Part shown: piece after piece, positions 53,155 to 62,433 of the stretch
Position numbering within the stretch: position 1 is the first letter of the stretch
Layout: each line of letters begins with the position of its first letter
From: Ensifer sp. BR816
GTDB lineage: Bacteria; Pseudomonadota; Alphaproteobacteria; Rhizobiales; Rhizobiaceae
Direction: 5' to 3'
Length of the DNA: 64,000 nucleotides
NCBI RefSeq assembly: GCF_000378985.1
Contig: NZ_KB905370.1
Coordinates: forward strand, 6,059,520-6,123,519
Position numbers and translations under genes: made by a program
Notes under the pieces: generated by a model
What the model was told of the DNA's origin: nothing
The model's database searches: none
What the model saw: the letters and a program-made list of their open reading frames with translations, nothing else

Positions 53155-53175
53155 TATACTGATTGCGAAACGCAA
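53155..53175 (+). promoter_or_regulatory. Putative -10 box and operator before the GST gene
   Basis: TATACT (53155-53160) resembles a -10 hexamer and is followed at once by the palindrome TTGCGAAACGCAA (53163-53175). This arrangement suggests repression of the GST gene by a regulator bound at the start of transcription. Confidence 0.4.
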
Positions 53176-53196
53176 CCAATCATCATAGGCACCTCC

Positions 53197-53871
53197 ATGG
53201 CTCTGACCCTCTACCTCCACCCGCTCGCTTCCTTCTGCCACAAGGTGCTGATCGCGCTCTATGAAGCCGGGACGCCCTTCGAGGCGCGGATCGTCGATCT
53301 CATGGACCCGCAGGAGAACGCCCGCTACCTGGAGGTCTGGCCGGTCGGCAAGATCCCGGTGCTCAACGACGGCGCCCGCGACAGGATCGTGCCGGAAACC
53401 TCGATCATCATCGAATATCTCGATCGCCACTATCCCGGCAACGAGCCGCTGATCCCCCGCGACGAGGCAGTGGCGCTCGAGGCACGGCTGTGGGACCGCT
53501 TCTTCGATCTCTATATCCACGTGCCGATGCAGAAGATCGTCACCGACACGTTGCGTGCGCCGGGCGAAAACGACCGTCGCGGTGTAGCCGACGCCCGCGC
53601 GTCGCTCGCCACCGCCTATGATCTGGCCGAGCGCCAGCTCACGGACCGGCGCTTTGCGGTCGGCGACGCCTTCACCATCGCCGATTGCGCCGCCGCGCCC
53701 GCCCTCTTCTATGCCGGCATCGTGCAGCCCTTCGGCGAGACCCATCCGAACCTTTCGGCCTATTTCGAGCGGCTGCTCGAGCGTCCTTCCTTCCAACGCA
53801 CGCTCGCTGAGGCGAAACCCTATTTCCACATGTTCCCCTACAGGGACGCGATGCCGGCACGCTTTCTTTGA
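53197..53871 (+). CDS. Glutathione S-transferase family protein
   Basis: This 224-residue protein has a thioredoxin-like N-terminal domain (LYLHPLASFCHKVLIALYEAG, with Ser12/Cys15 at the active-site region; VGKIPVLND and PETSIIIEYLD bind glutathione) and an all-helical C-terminal domain (FAVGDAFTIADCAAAP). Family members conjugate glutathione or isomerise substrates. The chosen ATG is the first that gives the conserved start; the frame is open upstream through the end of the TetR gene. Confidence 0.9.
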   Translation: MALTLYLHPLASFCHKVLIALYEAGTPFEARIVDLMDPQENARYLEVWPVGKIPVLNDGARDRIVPETSIIIEYLDRHYPGNEPLIPRDEAVALEARLWDRFFDLYIHVPMQKIVTDTLRAPGENDRRGVADARASLATAYDLAERQLTDRRFAVGDAFTIADCAAAPALFYAGIVQPFGETHPNLSAYFERLLERPSFQRTLAEAKPYFHMFPYRDAMPARFL

Positions 53872-53958
53872 CCGCTTTGGCAGGCCGCCTTTTGCGGCTT
53901 GCTTTCCCGCCCTTGCCCGCTACCCTTTCCGGCAACAAGCACGCAAAGGAGCGAGACA

Positions 53959-55008
53959 ATGGAATATCGTCTGCTCGGCCGCTCCGGCCTCAAGATTTCG
54001 ACCGTCACCATGGGAACGATGACCATCGGCGGCGGCGGCAAGTTCGCCCAGGTCGGCAATGTCGGCGTCGAGGACGCGCGCCGCTATGTCGACCTCTGCC
54101 TCGATGCCGGCGTCAACCTCATCGACACGGCCGATATCTATTCGACCGGCACCTGCGAGGAGATTCTGGGCGAGGTTTTGGGCGGCAAGCGCAAGAACGG
54201 CGTGCTTCTCGCCACTAAGGCGCGCTTCTCCATGGGCCCGAGTCCGAATGACGGCGGCCTGTCGCGCCAACACCTGATCAGCGCCTGCGAGGCGAGCCTC
54301 AAGCGGCTGAAGACCGACGTCATCGACCTCTACCAGGTGCACGAATGGGACGGCCAGACGCCGCTCGAGGAAACGATGGAAGCGCTCGACACGCTCGTGC
54401 GCCAGGGCAAGGTGCGCTACATCGGCTGCTCCAACTATTCCGGCTGGCACATCATGAAGGCGCTCGGCATCAGCGCGCTGGAACACCGCCAGCGCTTCGT
54501 CAGCCAGCAGATCCATTATACGCTGGAGGCCCGCGAGGCCGAATACGAACTGGTTCCGATCTCGATCGACCAGGGCCTCGGCATCCTCGTCTGGAGCCCG
54601 CTTGCCGGCGGCCTCCTCTCCGGCAAGCACCGCCGCGGCCAGTCACCGGAAGGTACCCGCCAGTTCGCCGGCTGGAACGAGCCGCCGATCCGCGACGAGG
54701 AACGGCTCTGGAAGATCGTCGACATGCTGGTGGCGATCGCTGCCGAGCGCAATGTCTCTCCTGCGCAGGTGGCGCTCGCCTGGCTGATCGGCCGCAAGGC
54801 GGTCACTTCGGTGATCATCGGCGGCCGCACCGAGGCGCAGTTCCGCGACAACCTAGCCGCCGCCAGCCTCAAGCTCAGCGACGAGGAACGCGAACTGCTC
54901 GACGCCGTCAGCCTGCCGCCGGTCATCTATCCCTATTGGCACCAGCTCTGGACCGCCAAGGACCGGCTCGGCGCCGCCGATCTGTCGCTGCTCGGGCCGC
55001 ATGTTTGA
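53959..55008 (+). CDS. Aldo/keto reductase
   Basis: This 349-residue (beta/alpha)8-barrel oxidoreductase has the expected tetrad: Asp56 and Tyr61 (LIDTADIYSTG), the Lys in LLATKARF and the His in YQVHEWDG. NADPH-binding features are in the C-terminal third (VIIGGRTEAQFRDNL). Substrate unknown. AAAGGAG precedes ATG 53959. It follows the GST gene by 87 bases and may be cotranscribed. Confidence 0.92.
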   Translation: MEYRLLGRSGLKISTVTMGTMTIGGGGKFAQVGNVGVEDARRYVDLCLDAGVNLIDTADIYSTGTCEEILGEVLGGKRKNGVLLATKARFSMGPSPNDGGLSRQHLISACEASLKRLKTDVIDLYQVHEWDGQTPLEETMEALDTLVRQGKVRYIGCSNYSGWHIMKALGISALEHRQRFVSQQIHYTLEAREAEYELVPISIDQGLGILVWSPLAGGLLSGKHRRGQSPEGTRQFAGWNEPPIRDEERLWKIVDMLVAIAAERNVSPAQVALAWLIGRKAVTSVIIGGRTEAQFRDNLAAASLKLSDEERELLDAVSLPPVIYPYWHQLWTAKDRLGAADLSLLGPHV

Positions 55009-55062
55009 CAGGGATGCGGCCGCGGCTAGCCGCCCGCATAGCTTCTAAATGCGATGAGTGGA

Positions 55063-55479
55063 TCAGCGGCTGAGCAGGCCGACGGTTTCCGCTACTTCCA
55101 GCGTGTCCACGAACTCGGCGAAGTCAACGACGCGCCCATCCTTGAAGGTGAACTTGTCCATCAGTTCCATCTCCTTCGAAGTATTGGACGGAATGAACCG
55201 CACCGGGCCGGCGCGATGCACGCACACGGTGTCGCCATCGACGTGCAGGCTGACGGTGCTGACGCCGGAAAGGTCCCAGTTTTCGAGCAGCGCCTGGATG
55301 GAGCTTCGAATGGAATCCGTACCGTTCACCGGCTGTGTCATCAGCCCCAGCCAAGTGCTCCCGACAATCCGGAAGCGGCAGGCGGGGTCGAACCACGCCA
55401 TGATGGTATCGAGGTCATTTTCATTTCGCGCGCCGTATATCGTCTGCACGGCCCTTTCCAGTTCGCTTCGATCCGCCAT
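55063..55479 (-). CDS. SnoaL-like/NTF2-fold protein
   Basis: This 138-residue protein of the nuclear-transport-factor-2-like superfamily shows ELERAVQTIYGARNENDLDTIMAWFDPACRF at the start and KMELMDKF-like and GRVVDFAEFVDT strands later. Such folds include polyketide cyclases, isomerases and many binding proteins; no catalytic residues can be assigned. AGGGGGAGG precedes ATG 55479. It converges on the aldo/keto reductase gene. Confidence 0.8.
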   Translation of the reverse strand: MADRSELERAVQTIYGARNENDLDTIMAWFDPACRFRIVGSTWLGLMTQPVNGTDSIRSSIQALLENWDLSGVSTVSLHVDGDTVCVHRAGPVRFIPSNTSKEMELMDKFTFKDGRVVDFAEFVDTLEVAETVGLLSR

Positions 55480-55599
55480 TGCTGAACCTCCCCCTTCGCA
55501 AGACCACTGCCCGCGGAAACGAGGCGCGGAACCGCCTCGCCTCCTCTCTTCGCGCACCATGAGTTTGCACCTGCTGGACCTTGGTTGCAATGAGCGTCA

Positions 55600-57627
55600 C
55601 TACAACTTTGCGGGCTCGCCTCTTTCCTTCGCCCGCGGCCATCCATCCTCCTGGGCGCCGGAGCGGCTTCCAAAGATCGCCCGTTCAAGGGACGGCGCGA
55701 GCGATTCCGCATAGGGCGTCGCGATATGATGACGGTCGCGGAAGGTGAGCTTGCCGTCGATCAGCGCCGGGCACGTTGTCCCGTTGCAGAACAGATCGAC
55801 CACATCGACATAGGACGCATGCGTCTCGGCAGCGACCTTTCGCTCCGCGGCGGGAATGGTTTCCTCAACCGCCTCGCTCCGCGGCGTGTCGCAATCGCTT
55901 GGGCTCCTGTCCTGCCAGACTGCGCGCGCGACGCATTTGTCGAGGTAGGATTTGTGTACCGGCACGTCGCGAAGCAGGACGACGTCGCTGCCCGCGCGTT
56001 CCAGCGCCTCCACGGAGCGCTTGATGCCTTTTGCCCACTCCCGAACATCCATCTGGTGGCTGGACACGGAGTTGATGCCGTTCCTGACATAGCTCGACGA
56101 GTATTGCGAGAGGATCACTACATCCGGCTTCAGCGCAGCGATCTCGCCGAAGGCCCGGCGCTTCCAGGCATCGCACTCGTCATAGTTCCGCATCAGCACG
56201 CCGTTCCAGGTCGGTACGTCCGCCGCCGGGCACGACGACTTCAGATAGGTGACGAGCCGCCATCCATTGTCTTCTGCGATCTTCTTGAGCGGCGTCGACC
56301 AATGATCCGCATGGGAATCACCGAGAAGGACGACGGTCTTCTTCGGCTTGGCGGCGCCGAATGAGCAAGCCTTCGGCTGCACTGCTTCCCTTTCGAGTAC
56401 GCAGGCCGAATCGAATTCACGCGCCGCCGATTTGCGTTCGGCGCTTTGCTGGATCTGCCGCTGCTCACCATCGAGGCTGTAGCCTGCCAGGGCGGCGCTG
56501 CCATAGGCGAGCGTCGTGCCGGTCCCGGTGAGCAGCGCGGCGAGGCCCAGCGACCGCGCCGTCTTCGCCGCCAGCCAGCCGTTGTGGCGGATCGGGTTTT
56601 CGATGAAGTGGTAGCTGAAGAGCGACAGAACGAGCGTGACCGACAGGCACAGAAGCCGGTCGACGAGCGAGAGTTCCGGTTCGACAATGCCTGTATAGAC
56701 GATGACTGGCCAGTGCCAAAGATAAAGCGAATAGGAGAGCTTTCCGATCTCCTGCAACGGCCGAAGCGCGAGGACGGATTTCGGGCCTGCCGCTCCCTCA
56801 TGGGCGCCGCTCAGGAGCACCATCACCGTGCCGAGAACCGGCACGAGCGCGATTGAACCGGGAAAGGGTATCTCCTCCGTCACGGTCAGATAGGCCGTGG
56901 CGATCAGGAAGAGCCCGAGCCAGCCGAGGGCGGGCGAAAACCGAGAGCGCCGCGCCCATTGCTGCGGTAGCGCCATCGATGCAAGGCCGCCGAAGGCAAA
57001 CTCCCATGCGCGCAACGGCGAGAAATAGAAGGCCCAAGGTTGGGATACGGCCGTCATGTGCCAGCAGAGTGCAAACGAGATGGCGGCGACGATGGCAAGG
57101 AGAACGAAGAGACCGCCCTTGCCCGGTCGAAGCCGCGCGAAGATCAGGAGCAGCGCCGGCCAGACCAGATAGAATTGCTCCTCGACCGAGAGCGACCAGA
57201 AATGGATGAACGGGTTGTTTGATGCGTCCGCGGCGAAATAATCGACGGTCCAGCGGATCAGCCAAAGATTGATCATGTAAGCCGAGGCGAACAACGACCC
57301 CTTGGAATAGAATTGCTGTTCGGACGGCGCGAGGATGAAATAGCCGAAAAGCAGCGTGGTCAGGATGACGAACAGCGAGGCGGGAAGCAGGCGGCGGGCA
57401 CGCCGCGCATAGAAGCGCCAGAGATCGACTGTTCCGCTCTTCGCAATCTCCTGTTGCAGATGCCTGGTGATCAGAAAGCCTGAAATGACGAAGAAGATGT
57501 CGACCCCGACGAACCCGCCCGGCAGTCCTGTCATCCCGAAGTGAAAGGCGATGACACCGGAGACCGCCAAGGCGCGCAATCCTTCGATGTCCGGACGAAA
57601 CCGTCCCGAGGAGGCTTGAATACTCAT
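55600..57627 (-). CDS. OafA/YrhL-type acyltransferase with C-terminal SGNH domain
   Basis: This 675-residue protein has an N-terminal acyltransferase-3 membrane domain of about ten helices (RPDIEGLRALAVSGVIAFHFG with the conserved His; FFVISGFLITRHL). It continues into a periplasmic SGNH hydrolase-like domain with GDSHADHW as block I and a DRHHIATPY block V. Members O-acetylate surface polysaccharides, LPS or peptidoglycan. The target is unknown. A start at 57627 agrees with the conserved N-terminus; the ribosome site is weak. Confidence 0.92.
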   Translation of the reverse strand: MSIQASSGRFRPDIEGLRALAVSGVIAFHFGMTGLPGGFVGVDIFFVISGFLITRHLQQEIAKSGTVDLWRFYARRARRLLPASLFVILTTLLFGYFILAPSEQQFYSKGSLFASAYMINLWLIRWTVDYFAADASNNPFIHFWSLSVEEQFYLVWPALLLIFARLRPGKGGLFVLLAIVAAISFALCWHMTAVSQPWAFYFSPLRAWEFAFGGLASMALPQQWARRSRFSPALGWLGLFLIATAYLTVTEEIPFPGSIALVPVLGTVMVLLSGAHEGAAGPKSVLALRPLQEIGKLSYSLYLWHWPVIVYTGIVEPELSLVDRLLCLSVTLVLSLFSYHFIENPIRHNGWLAAKTARSLGLAALLTGTGTTLAYGSAALAGYSLDGEQRQIQQSAERKSAAREFDSACVLEREAVQPKACSFGAAKPKKTVVLLGDSHADHWSTPLKKIAEDNGWRLVTYLKSSCPAADVPTWNGVLMRNYDECDAWKRRAFGEIAALKPDVVILSQYSSSYVRNGINSVSSHQMDVREWAKGIKRSVEALERAGSDVVLLRDVPVHKSYLDKCVARAVWQDRSPSDCDTPRSEAVEETIPAAERKVAAETHASYVDVVDLFCNGTTCPALIDGKLTFRDRHHIATPYAESLAPSLERAIFGSRSGAQEDGWPRAKERGEPAKL

Positions 57628-57970
57628 ACGAACGACGCCCTGTCCCTGGCCCACCCGGGCGAAGGCTATCCGCAACCGGGAGGCAAAGTTCCTATCGCAC
57701 CGCAGCATTCTTGCTGCAGCGCGGCGTGACGGGCGTGATCCTGATTCAGAATATGGCCTCAATAAGGGGCCTGCCGGTTTGATCGCTCGCGCAATGGGTT
57801 ACATGAGCGCTCAAACGGGTGACTTGACCGTTCGCCAAGCGGCGGACAAACCGCTGGGCTACTCTGGAAAATTCCCTCAAAAGCAACGATTTGAGGCGAA
57901 AACTTCAACCATATTGTTGCTGCATGAGGCGCCGTCTAACGCGACAGCCATCATTTGTGGAAAAATGTCC
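57628..57970. other. Intergenic, no supported gene
   Basis: These 343 bases lie upstream of the acyltransferase gene and hold its promoter region and the 3' flank of the aminotransferase gene. No motif stands out. Confidence 0.5.
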
Positions 57971-59197
57971 TTAGGCGGCTTCTGCGACCCCACCGCGAAT
58001 CAAATCGCCAAGCCGGCGGATTCCTTCGTCGATCATCTTGTCGTTGGCGCAGGAGAAGCTCAAACGCAGCGTGTTTTCGCCGGAGCCGTCTGCGAAGAAC
58101 GCGCGCCCGGGGACGAAGGCGACCTTGGCGGTCTGGATCGATTTGGCGAGGAGTGCGGCGCCGTCCATGCCCTTCGGCAGCGTGACCCACACGAACATGC
58201 CGCCTTCCGGCTTCGTCCAGGTGACGCCGGCCGGCATGTATCTTTCGAGCGCCGCAAGCATGGCGTTGCGGCGGTGCTTGTAGGCTTTATGGATCTTCGC
58301 CACCTGTTCGTCGAAGCCGCGTTCGGCAACGGTGCAGATCGCCATCTGGTTGATGGTCGAGGAATGGAGGTCGGCCGCCTGCTTCATGAGCACCAGCTTG
58401 CGGATCACCGGCTCGGCCGCACAGACCCAGCCGACGCGAAGCCCAGGGGCCAGCGTCTTCGAGAAGCTTCCGCAGTAGATTGTCCGGGCGCTGTTGATGT
58501 CGCCCTTGCGGGCGATCTCCAGCGCCAGGATCGGCGGGATCGCCTCGCCGTCGTAGCGCAGAGACTGGTAGGCCGCATCCTCAATGACCGGGATGCCGAG
58601 TTCTTCGGCGAGATCCAGCACCCGCTCACGGCCGGCGCGATCCACCGTCTCCCCGGTCGGATTGGCGAAATCGGCCGAAAGATAGGCGAACTTGACCCGC
58701 CCGCCCGCCTCGGCCGCCGCCTGCACATAGGCCTCCGGGGTGCGGTTGCCGCCCGGATTCAACTGATCATAGTTCGGCTCATAGGCATTGAAGGCCTGCA
58801 GCGCGCCAAGATAGGTCGGCCAGGTGACGAGCGCCGTGTCCTTCGGCGAGAGAAACAGCTTGCCGAGATAATCGAGCCCCTGCTGCGAACCGGAGGTGAT
58901 GAAGATGTTGTCGACCGTCGCCGGGATACCGAGAGCCGCCATCTGCCTGGCGAGCCATTCACGCAGGGGCCGATATCCTTCGCTGACCGAATATTGCAGG
59001 GCAGCGGTCACTGCCGGTCCGCCGAAAATCTCGGCATAGGCTTGGCGAAATTCGGCGTCGGGGAAAAGCTCGGGATCGGGAATGCCGCCGGCAAAGGAGA
59101 TGATCTCGGGACGGTCGAGCAGCTTCAAGAGCTCGCGGATTTCCGAAGCCTTCATCCGGCTCGAGCGCGTGGCAAAAATACCTTTCCAATTGAGCAT
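57971..59197 (-). CDS. PLP-dependent aminotransferase (class I/II, MocR- and 2-aminoadipate-type)
   Basis: This 408-residue fold-type I aminotransferase has the PLP-binding lysine in CGSFSKTLAPGLRVGW (near residue 247), the upstream Asn/Tyr-Asp region ADFANPTGETVDR and EDAAYQSLRY, and the C-terminal substrate Arg in LRLSFSCAN. It is closest in pattern to 2-aminoadipate or branched/aromatic amino-acid aminotransferases (FAGGIPDPELFP start). GAGGAGG precedes ATG 59197. Confidence 0.92.
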   Translation of the reverse strand: MLNWKGIFATRSSRMKASEIRELLKLLDRPEIISFAGGIPDPELFPDAEFRQAYAEIFGGPAVTAALQYSVSEGYRPLREWLARQMAALGIPATVDNIFITSGSQQGLDYLGKLFLSPKDTALVTWPTYLGALQAFNAYEPNYDQLNPGGNRTPEAYVQAAAEAGGRVKFAYLSADFANPTGETVDRAGRERVLDLAEELGIPVIEDAAYQSLRYDGEAIPPILALEIARKGDINSARTIYCGSFSKTLAPGLRVGWVCAAEPVIRKLVLMKQAADLHSSTINQMAICTVAERGFDEQVAKIHKAYKHRRNAMLAALERYMPAGVTWTKPEGGMFVWVTLPKGMDGAALLAKSIQTAKVAFVPGRAFFADGSGENTLRLSFSCANDKMIDEGIRRLGDLIRGGVAEAA

Positions 59198-59321
59198 GCG
59201 GCCCTCCTCTTGGCGTGGGCCGGAGATGATCACAACGCGCGATTTATGTCAATATTGCTGACCTATATTCCGATCCCCGCCGTCGTCAGGAACATGGCGG
59301 ATCGCCGCCGCGGCATGGCGA

Positions 59322-60506
59322 CTATTGCGGAACGGGAGCCTGGCAGGCGCGGTTGGTATTGAAGGCGATCGGGCCGGGATCAACCTGCGGAGGCTCACAT
59401 TCAATCTTCACGCCGACGATGTCGTCCCATCCTTTGATGATGACGTCTCGCGCCCTTTCCTGTTCCTGGATGCTCGGAAAGGCCGGGTCCGAGGCGTCGC
59501 GATCACGCTCGATTTGCCGCAGTCTCTCGCGCCAATCGACAGGTATCGCACCCTTGCGTATCAGGTCAGCCAGGCGGATCGGCTCACAATGGCCCTTCAG
59601 CCAGGCAAGTTGCGCCTCGTCCGAGTAGAGGTGCTCCATCCACAGCCGGGCGGCGTTCGGATGCGGAGCAAAGGCACTGATCGCCTGGACATAGACGCCG
59701 GCAATGACGCCCGTCTTGGGTCTAACGACCTCGATCCTGGTTTTTCCCTTGAAGCGGTCGCGATCACCCAGCGCAAGATATTCCCAGCGGATGAGGATCG
59801 GTGTGCGGCCGTCCACGAGTGTGTCGGTGCTACCGACGAGCGGAACGAAATTGCCTTTGCTGTTGAGATCCGCGAAGAACCGCAGCCCCAGCCTCGCAGC
59901 TTCTTCGACGTTTCGGTCCGTTTTGGACAGGCCCGCGGCGTAAACACCGAGGATGGCCTGGTTCGAAGCGAGGTCGCCGGCAAGCGCGATCGCGCTTTTG
60001 TAGTCCGGCGAAGTGAGGTCGGCCCAATCCCGCGGCATCGTCGAGACCCGGTCCGCATTGATCTCGAAAACGAGCACCCCGTAGTAGTCGCCATACCAAT
60101 GACCGTCCGCATCCTTGACGGCGTCCGGGATCGTGTCCCAGGTGGAAACCTTGTAGGGCTGCAGCAAGCCGTCCTTTCTTGCAGCTGGGCCAAAGGAGAT
60201 GCCGACATCGATCACATCCGGCCTCTCTCGGCCGGCCCCGATCCCCGCCTTAATCGCCTGGATCTGTTTTTCCGATCCCGCCTCAGGCTTGAGTTCTCTG
60301 ACCGCCAAACCGTATTTCGCCTTGAAGCCGTCGATGATGCCGCCGTAACCGCACCAATCGCGAGGCAGCGCAATGACATTGAGCTGCCCTTCTTTCTTGG
60401 CTGCTGCGATCAAGTCATTCGTCGGGCCGGCATAAGCGATCGCAACGAAAGCCAAGGTGGCCAGCGCCGCAGGTGCCAGAAAGCTCGCTCCACAGCGTCG
60501 TTTCAT
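59322..60506 (-). CDS. Orphan extracellular solute-binding protein (ABC type)
   Basis: This 394-residue periplasmic binding protein has a signal peptide (residues 1-27, ending AYAG). It belongs to the PotD/Fe-type extracellular solute-binding cluster (KEGQLNVIALPRDW, GIIDGFKAKYGL, then GVLVFEINAD and AGVYVQAISAFAPHPNAARLW). No permease or ATPase gene is adjacent; the nearest gene upstream encodes an adenylate cyclase. It may serve a distant transporter or act in sensing. ATG 60506 and GTG 60509 follow GGGGG. Confidence 0.85.
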   Translation of the reverse strand: MKRRCGASFLAPAALATLAFVAIAYAGPTNDLIAAAKKEGQLNVIALPRDWCGYGGIIDGFKAKYGLAVRELKPEAGSEKQIQAIKAGIGAGRERPDVIDVGISFGPAARKDGLLQPYKVSTWDTIPDAVKDADGHWYGDYYGVLVFEINADRVSTMPRDWADLTSPDYKSAIALAGDLASNQAILGVYAAGLSKTDRNVEEAARLGLRFFADLNSKGNFVPLVGSTDTLVDGRTPILIRWEYLALGDRDRFKGKTRIEVVRPKTGVIAGVYVQAISAFAPHPNAARLWMEHLYSDEAQLAWLKGHCEPIRLADLIRKGAIPVDWRERLRQIERDRDASDPAFPSIQEQERARDVIIKGWDDIVGVKIECEPPQVDPGPIAFNTNRACQAPVPQ

Positions 60507-60608
60507 CACGAGCCCCCTATTGAGAGTTGGAAGACCAAGTCTACCATCTTCCGAGAACCGTTGACATCGCTGTGGGTCCGCGTGGCCCGAGCGCCCCGCG
60601 TCATTCGC

Positions 60609-61532
60609 TCAGCGTCTGAGGCTGCCGCGTCCGCGCTTGACCCATCGAACTCCGGCGACGATCGCCAGGCCGAGCAGCGGCCAGCGGGCCCAGAACGTTC
60701 CGCTCCAGGTGAGAAGATTGATCGTGACGACGGCGATCCCGGTCAGTACCAGCGTGGCAAATCCACGGTCCAGCTGCGTAGTCCTGATCCAGAGGAATGC
60801 CGCGGCCAGCCCCATCCCGAAGAGAGGCCAGACCGCCCAGAACTCACCCTGCCACGAAAGAAGGTTTATCCCGACAATGCCGGCCGCGATCCAGCCGAGT
60901 GTGCGATATGTCCACCTTTTCGGTCGGGCGGGCTCGACGGCAGCAGTCTGCGTCGGCTGGGCCTGGCGCCCGAAGACCGCGCTGGCCGTCGACGAGGCGC
61001 GGTCCTCCGCCGCGCCGATCCGCACCGCATAGCTCGGAACGCCGCCTTCGATGTTCTTGACCTCGAGCTGGCCGAGAAAGTCGAAACCGACGGCCACCTT
61101 GTTGCGCACCTGATCATAGACCGTGTTGGAAATGACGACGCCGCCGGCGGGTGCGGATGCTTGCAGCCGGGAGGCGATGTTGACGCCGTCGCCGTAGATG
61201 TCGTTGCCTTCGGCAATCACGTCGCCGAGATTGATCCCGATGCGGAAGAACATCCGCGCCGCGCTTGGCAGCCCGGCGTTCAATCCGGCCAGTTCGTTCT
61301 GGACATCGACGGCCGCCCTCACCGCCTCCACCACGCTCGGGAACTCTGCGATCAGCCCGTCGCCCCAGGTGTTGACGACTCGGCCGTCATGCGATTCGAT
61401 CAGACGCGCCATGGCATCGCGGTAGTGCTTGAGGGTGGCAAGCGTTCCCTCTTCATCGGCCCCCATCAGGCGCGAATAGTCCTGGACGTCGGCACAGAAG
61501 ATGGTTGTCAGCTTGCGACGCGTTTCGGACAT
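60609..61532 (-). CDS. Membrane-anchored class III adenylate cyclase
   Basis: This 307-residue protein has an N-terminal class III cyclase domain (residues 1-170) with metal ligands Asp15 (FCADVQDYS) and Asp58 (TWGDGLIAEF), and transition-state Asn118 and Arg122 (GDGVNIASRL). The base-specifying lysine normally found before the TxGDG motif is Asn54 here (VVNTWGDG). The C-terminal 100 residues carry about four hydrophobic segments in two repeats (INLLSWQGEFWAVWPLFG, then INLLTWSGTFWARWPLLG). GAGGATCAAGGA precedes ATG 61532. The binding-protein gene follows 102 bases downstream, in the same direction. Confidence 0.88.
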   Translation of the reverse strand: MSETRRKLTTIFCADVQDYSRLMGADEEGTLATLKHYRDAMARLIESHDGRVVNTWGDGLIAEFPSVVEAVRAAVDVQNELAGLNAGLPSAARMFFRIGINLGDVIAEGNDIYGDGVNIASRLQASAPAGGVVISNTVYDQVRNKVAVGFDFLGQLEVKNIEGGVPSYAVRIGAAEDRASSTASAVFGRQAQPTQTAAVEPARPKRWTYRTLGWIAAGIVGINLLSWQGEFWAVWPLFGMGLAAAFLWIRTTQLDRGFATLVLTGIAVVTINLLTWSGTFWARWPLLGLAIVAGVRWVKRGRGSLRR

Positions 61533-61761
61533 GGTCCTTGATCCTCGCTCGGCCTCCGCGCCGAAGGCACAACCTATAGATTGTAGACCCGTTGCACGAT
61601 TCGCCACTCGAATCCAGCTCGCCTCAGCATACAGAGTGCGGGCTGTTCCGGCGACCCCGTAAGATGCCGGATGCGCAAACGCGCTATCACGTGGCATCGT
61701 TCCCCGCGGCGCTTGGTCGCCCGGAACGATGCTACAACGCCCGGCCCCTAAGGAGCACGAC

Positions 61762-62364
61762 ATGACGACAATCGATGACGGCAACACCCGGTTTTACCGC
61801 GACAACGCCGCCGCCTATGCGGGTCGCGCTCGCCGGACGCCCGCCGTAAGGCTCGACAAGTTCCTGGCGCAGCTGACACCCGGCGCCGCCGTGCTGGAGG
61901 TCGGCTGCGGCGGCGGTCAGGACAGCGCCTATATGCTCGCCCGCGGCTTCGACGTCACGCCGACGGATGGATCGCCGGAACTTGCGGCCGAGGCCGAACG
62001 CCTGCTCGGCCGGCCCGTTGGGGTCGTCCGCTTCGAAGAGTTTTCCTGGCGGCAGCGCTTCGACGGCATCTGGGCGGAGGCCTGCCTGCTGCATGTGCCG
62101 CGTACGGCCCTTCCGGATGTGCTCACCCGCCTCCTCCGGGCTCTCAAGTTTGGTGGTATGCTGCACGCAAGCTTCAAGGCCGGCAATGGCGAGGGTCGCG
62201 ACGATTTCGGCCGCTACTACAACTATCCCTCGCACGATTGGCTTCTGCGGCAGTTCGAGGAAACGAGCTGGACGGCGATCGAAATCACCGAAGCCGACGG
62301 CAGCGGCTATGACGGCAGGCCGACGCGCTGGCTGCATGTGGCGGCGGAGAAGCCGGAGATTTGA
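61762..62364 (+). CDS. Class I SAM-dependent methyltransferase
   Basis: This 200-residue methyltransferase has motif I AAVLEVGCGGGQD (residues 42-54), an acidic second-strand end (VTPTDGSPELA) and EACLLHVPRTALPD at motif IV. It resembles small TehB/tellurite-resistance-like and ubiquinone-type methyltransferases. AAGGAG precedes ATG 61762. It may be cotranscribed with the aldo/keto reductase gene 70 bases downstream. Confidence 0.9.
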   Translation: MTTIDDGNTRFYRDNAAAYAGRARRTPAVRLDKFLAQLTPGAAVLEVGCGGGQDSAYMLARGFDVTPTDGSPELAAEAERLLGRPVGVVRFEEFSWRQRFDGIWAEACLLHVPRTALPDVLTRLLRALKFGGMLHASFKAGNGEGRDDFGRYYNYPSHDWLLRQFEETSWTAIEITEADGSGYDGRPTRWLHVAAEKPEI

Positions 62365-62433
62365 CTTCGGAAGGCCGGGGCCTAGGTAACAGGCGTTCCC
62401 CCCTCATCTCGATTCAACACCAGCGAGAACGCC

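Noticed and set aside
57779-61541. Long plus-strand frames opposite the aminotransferase, binding protein and cyclase genes
   Set aside because: They are complements of well-supported genes and lack any domain or ribosome site.
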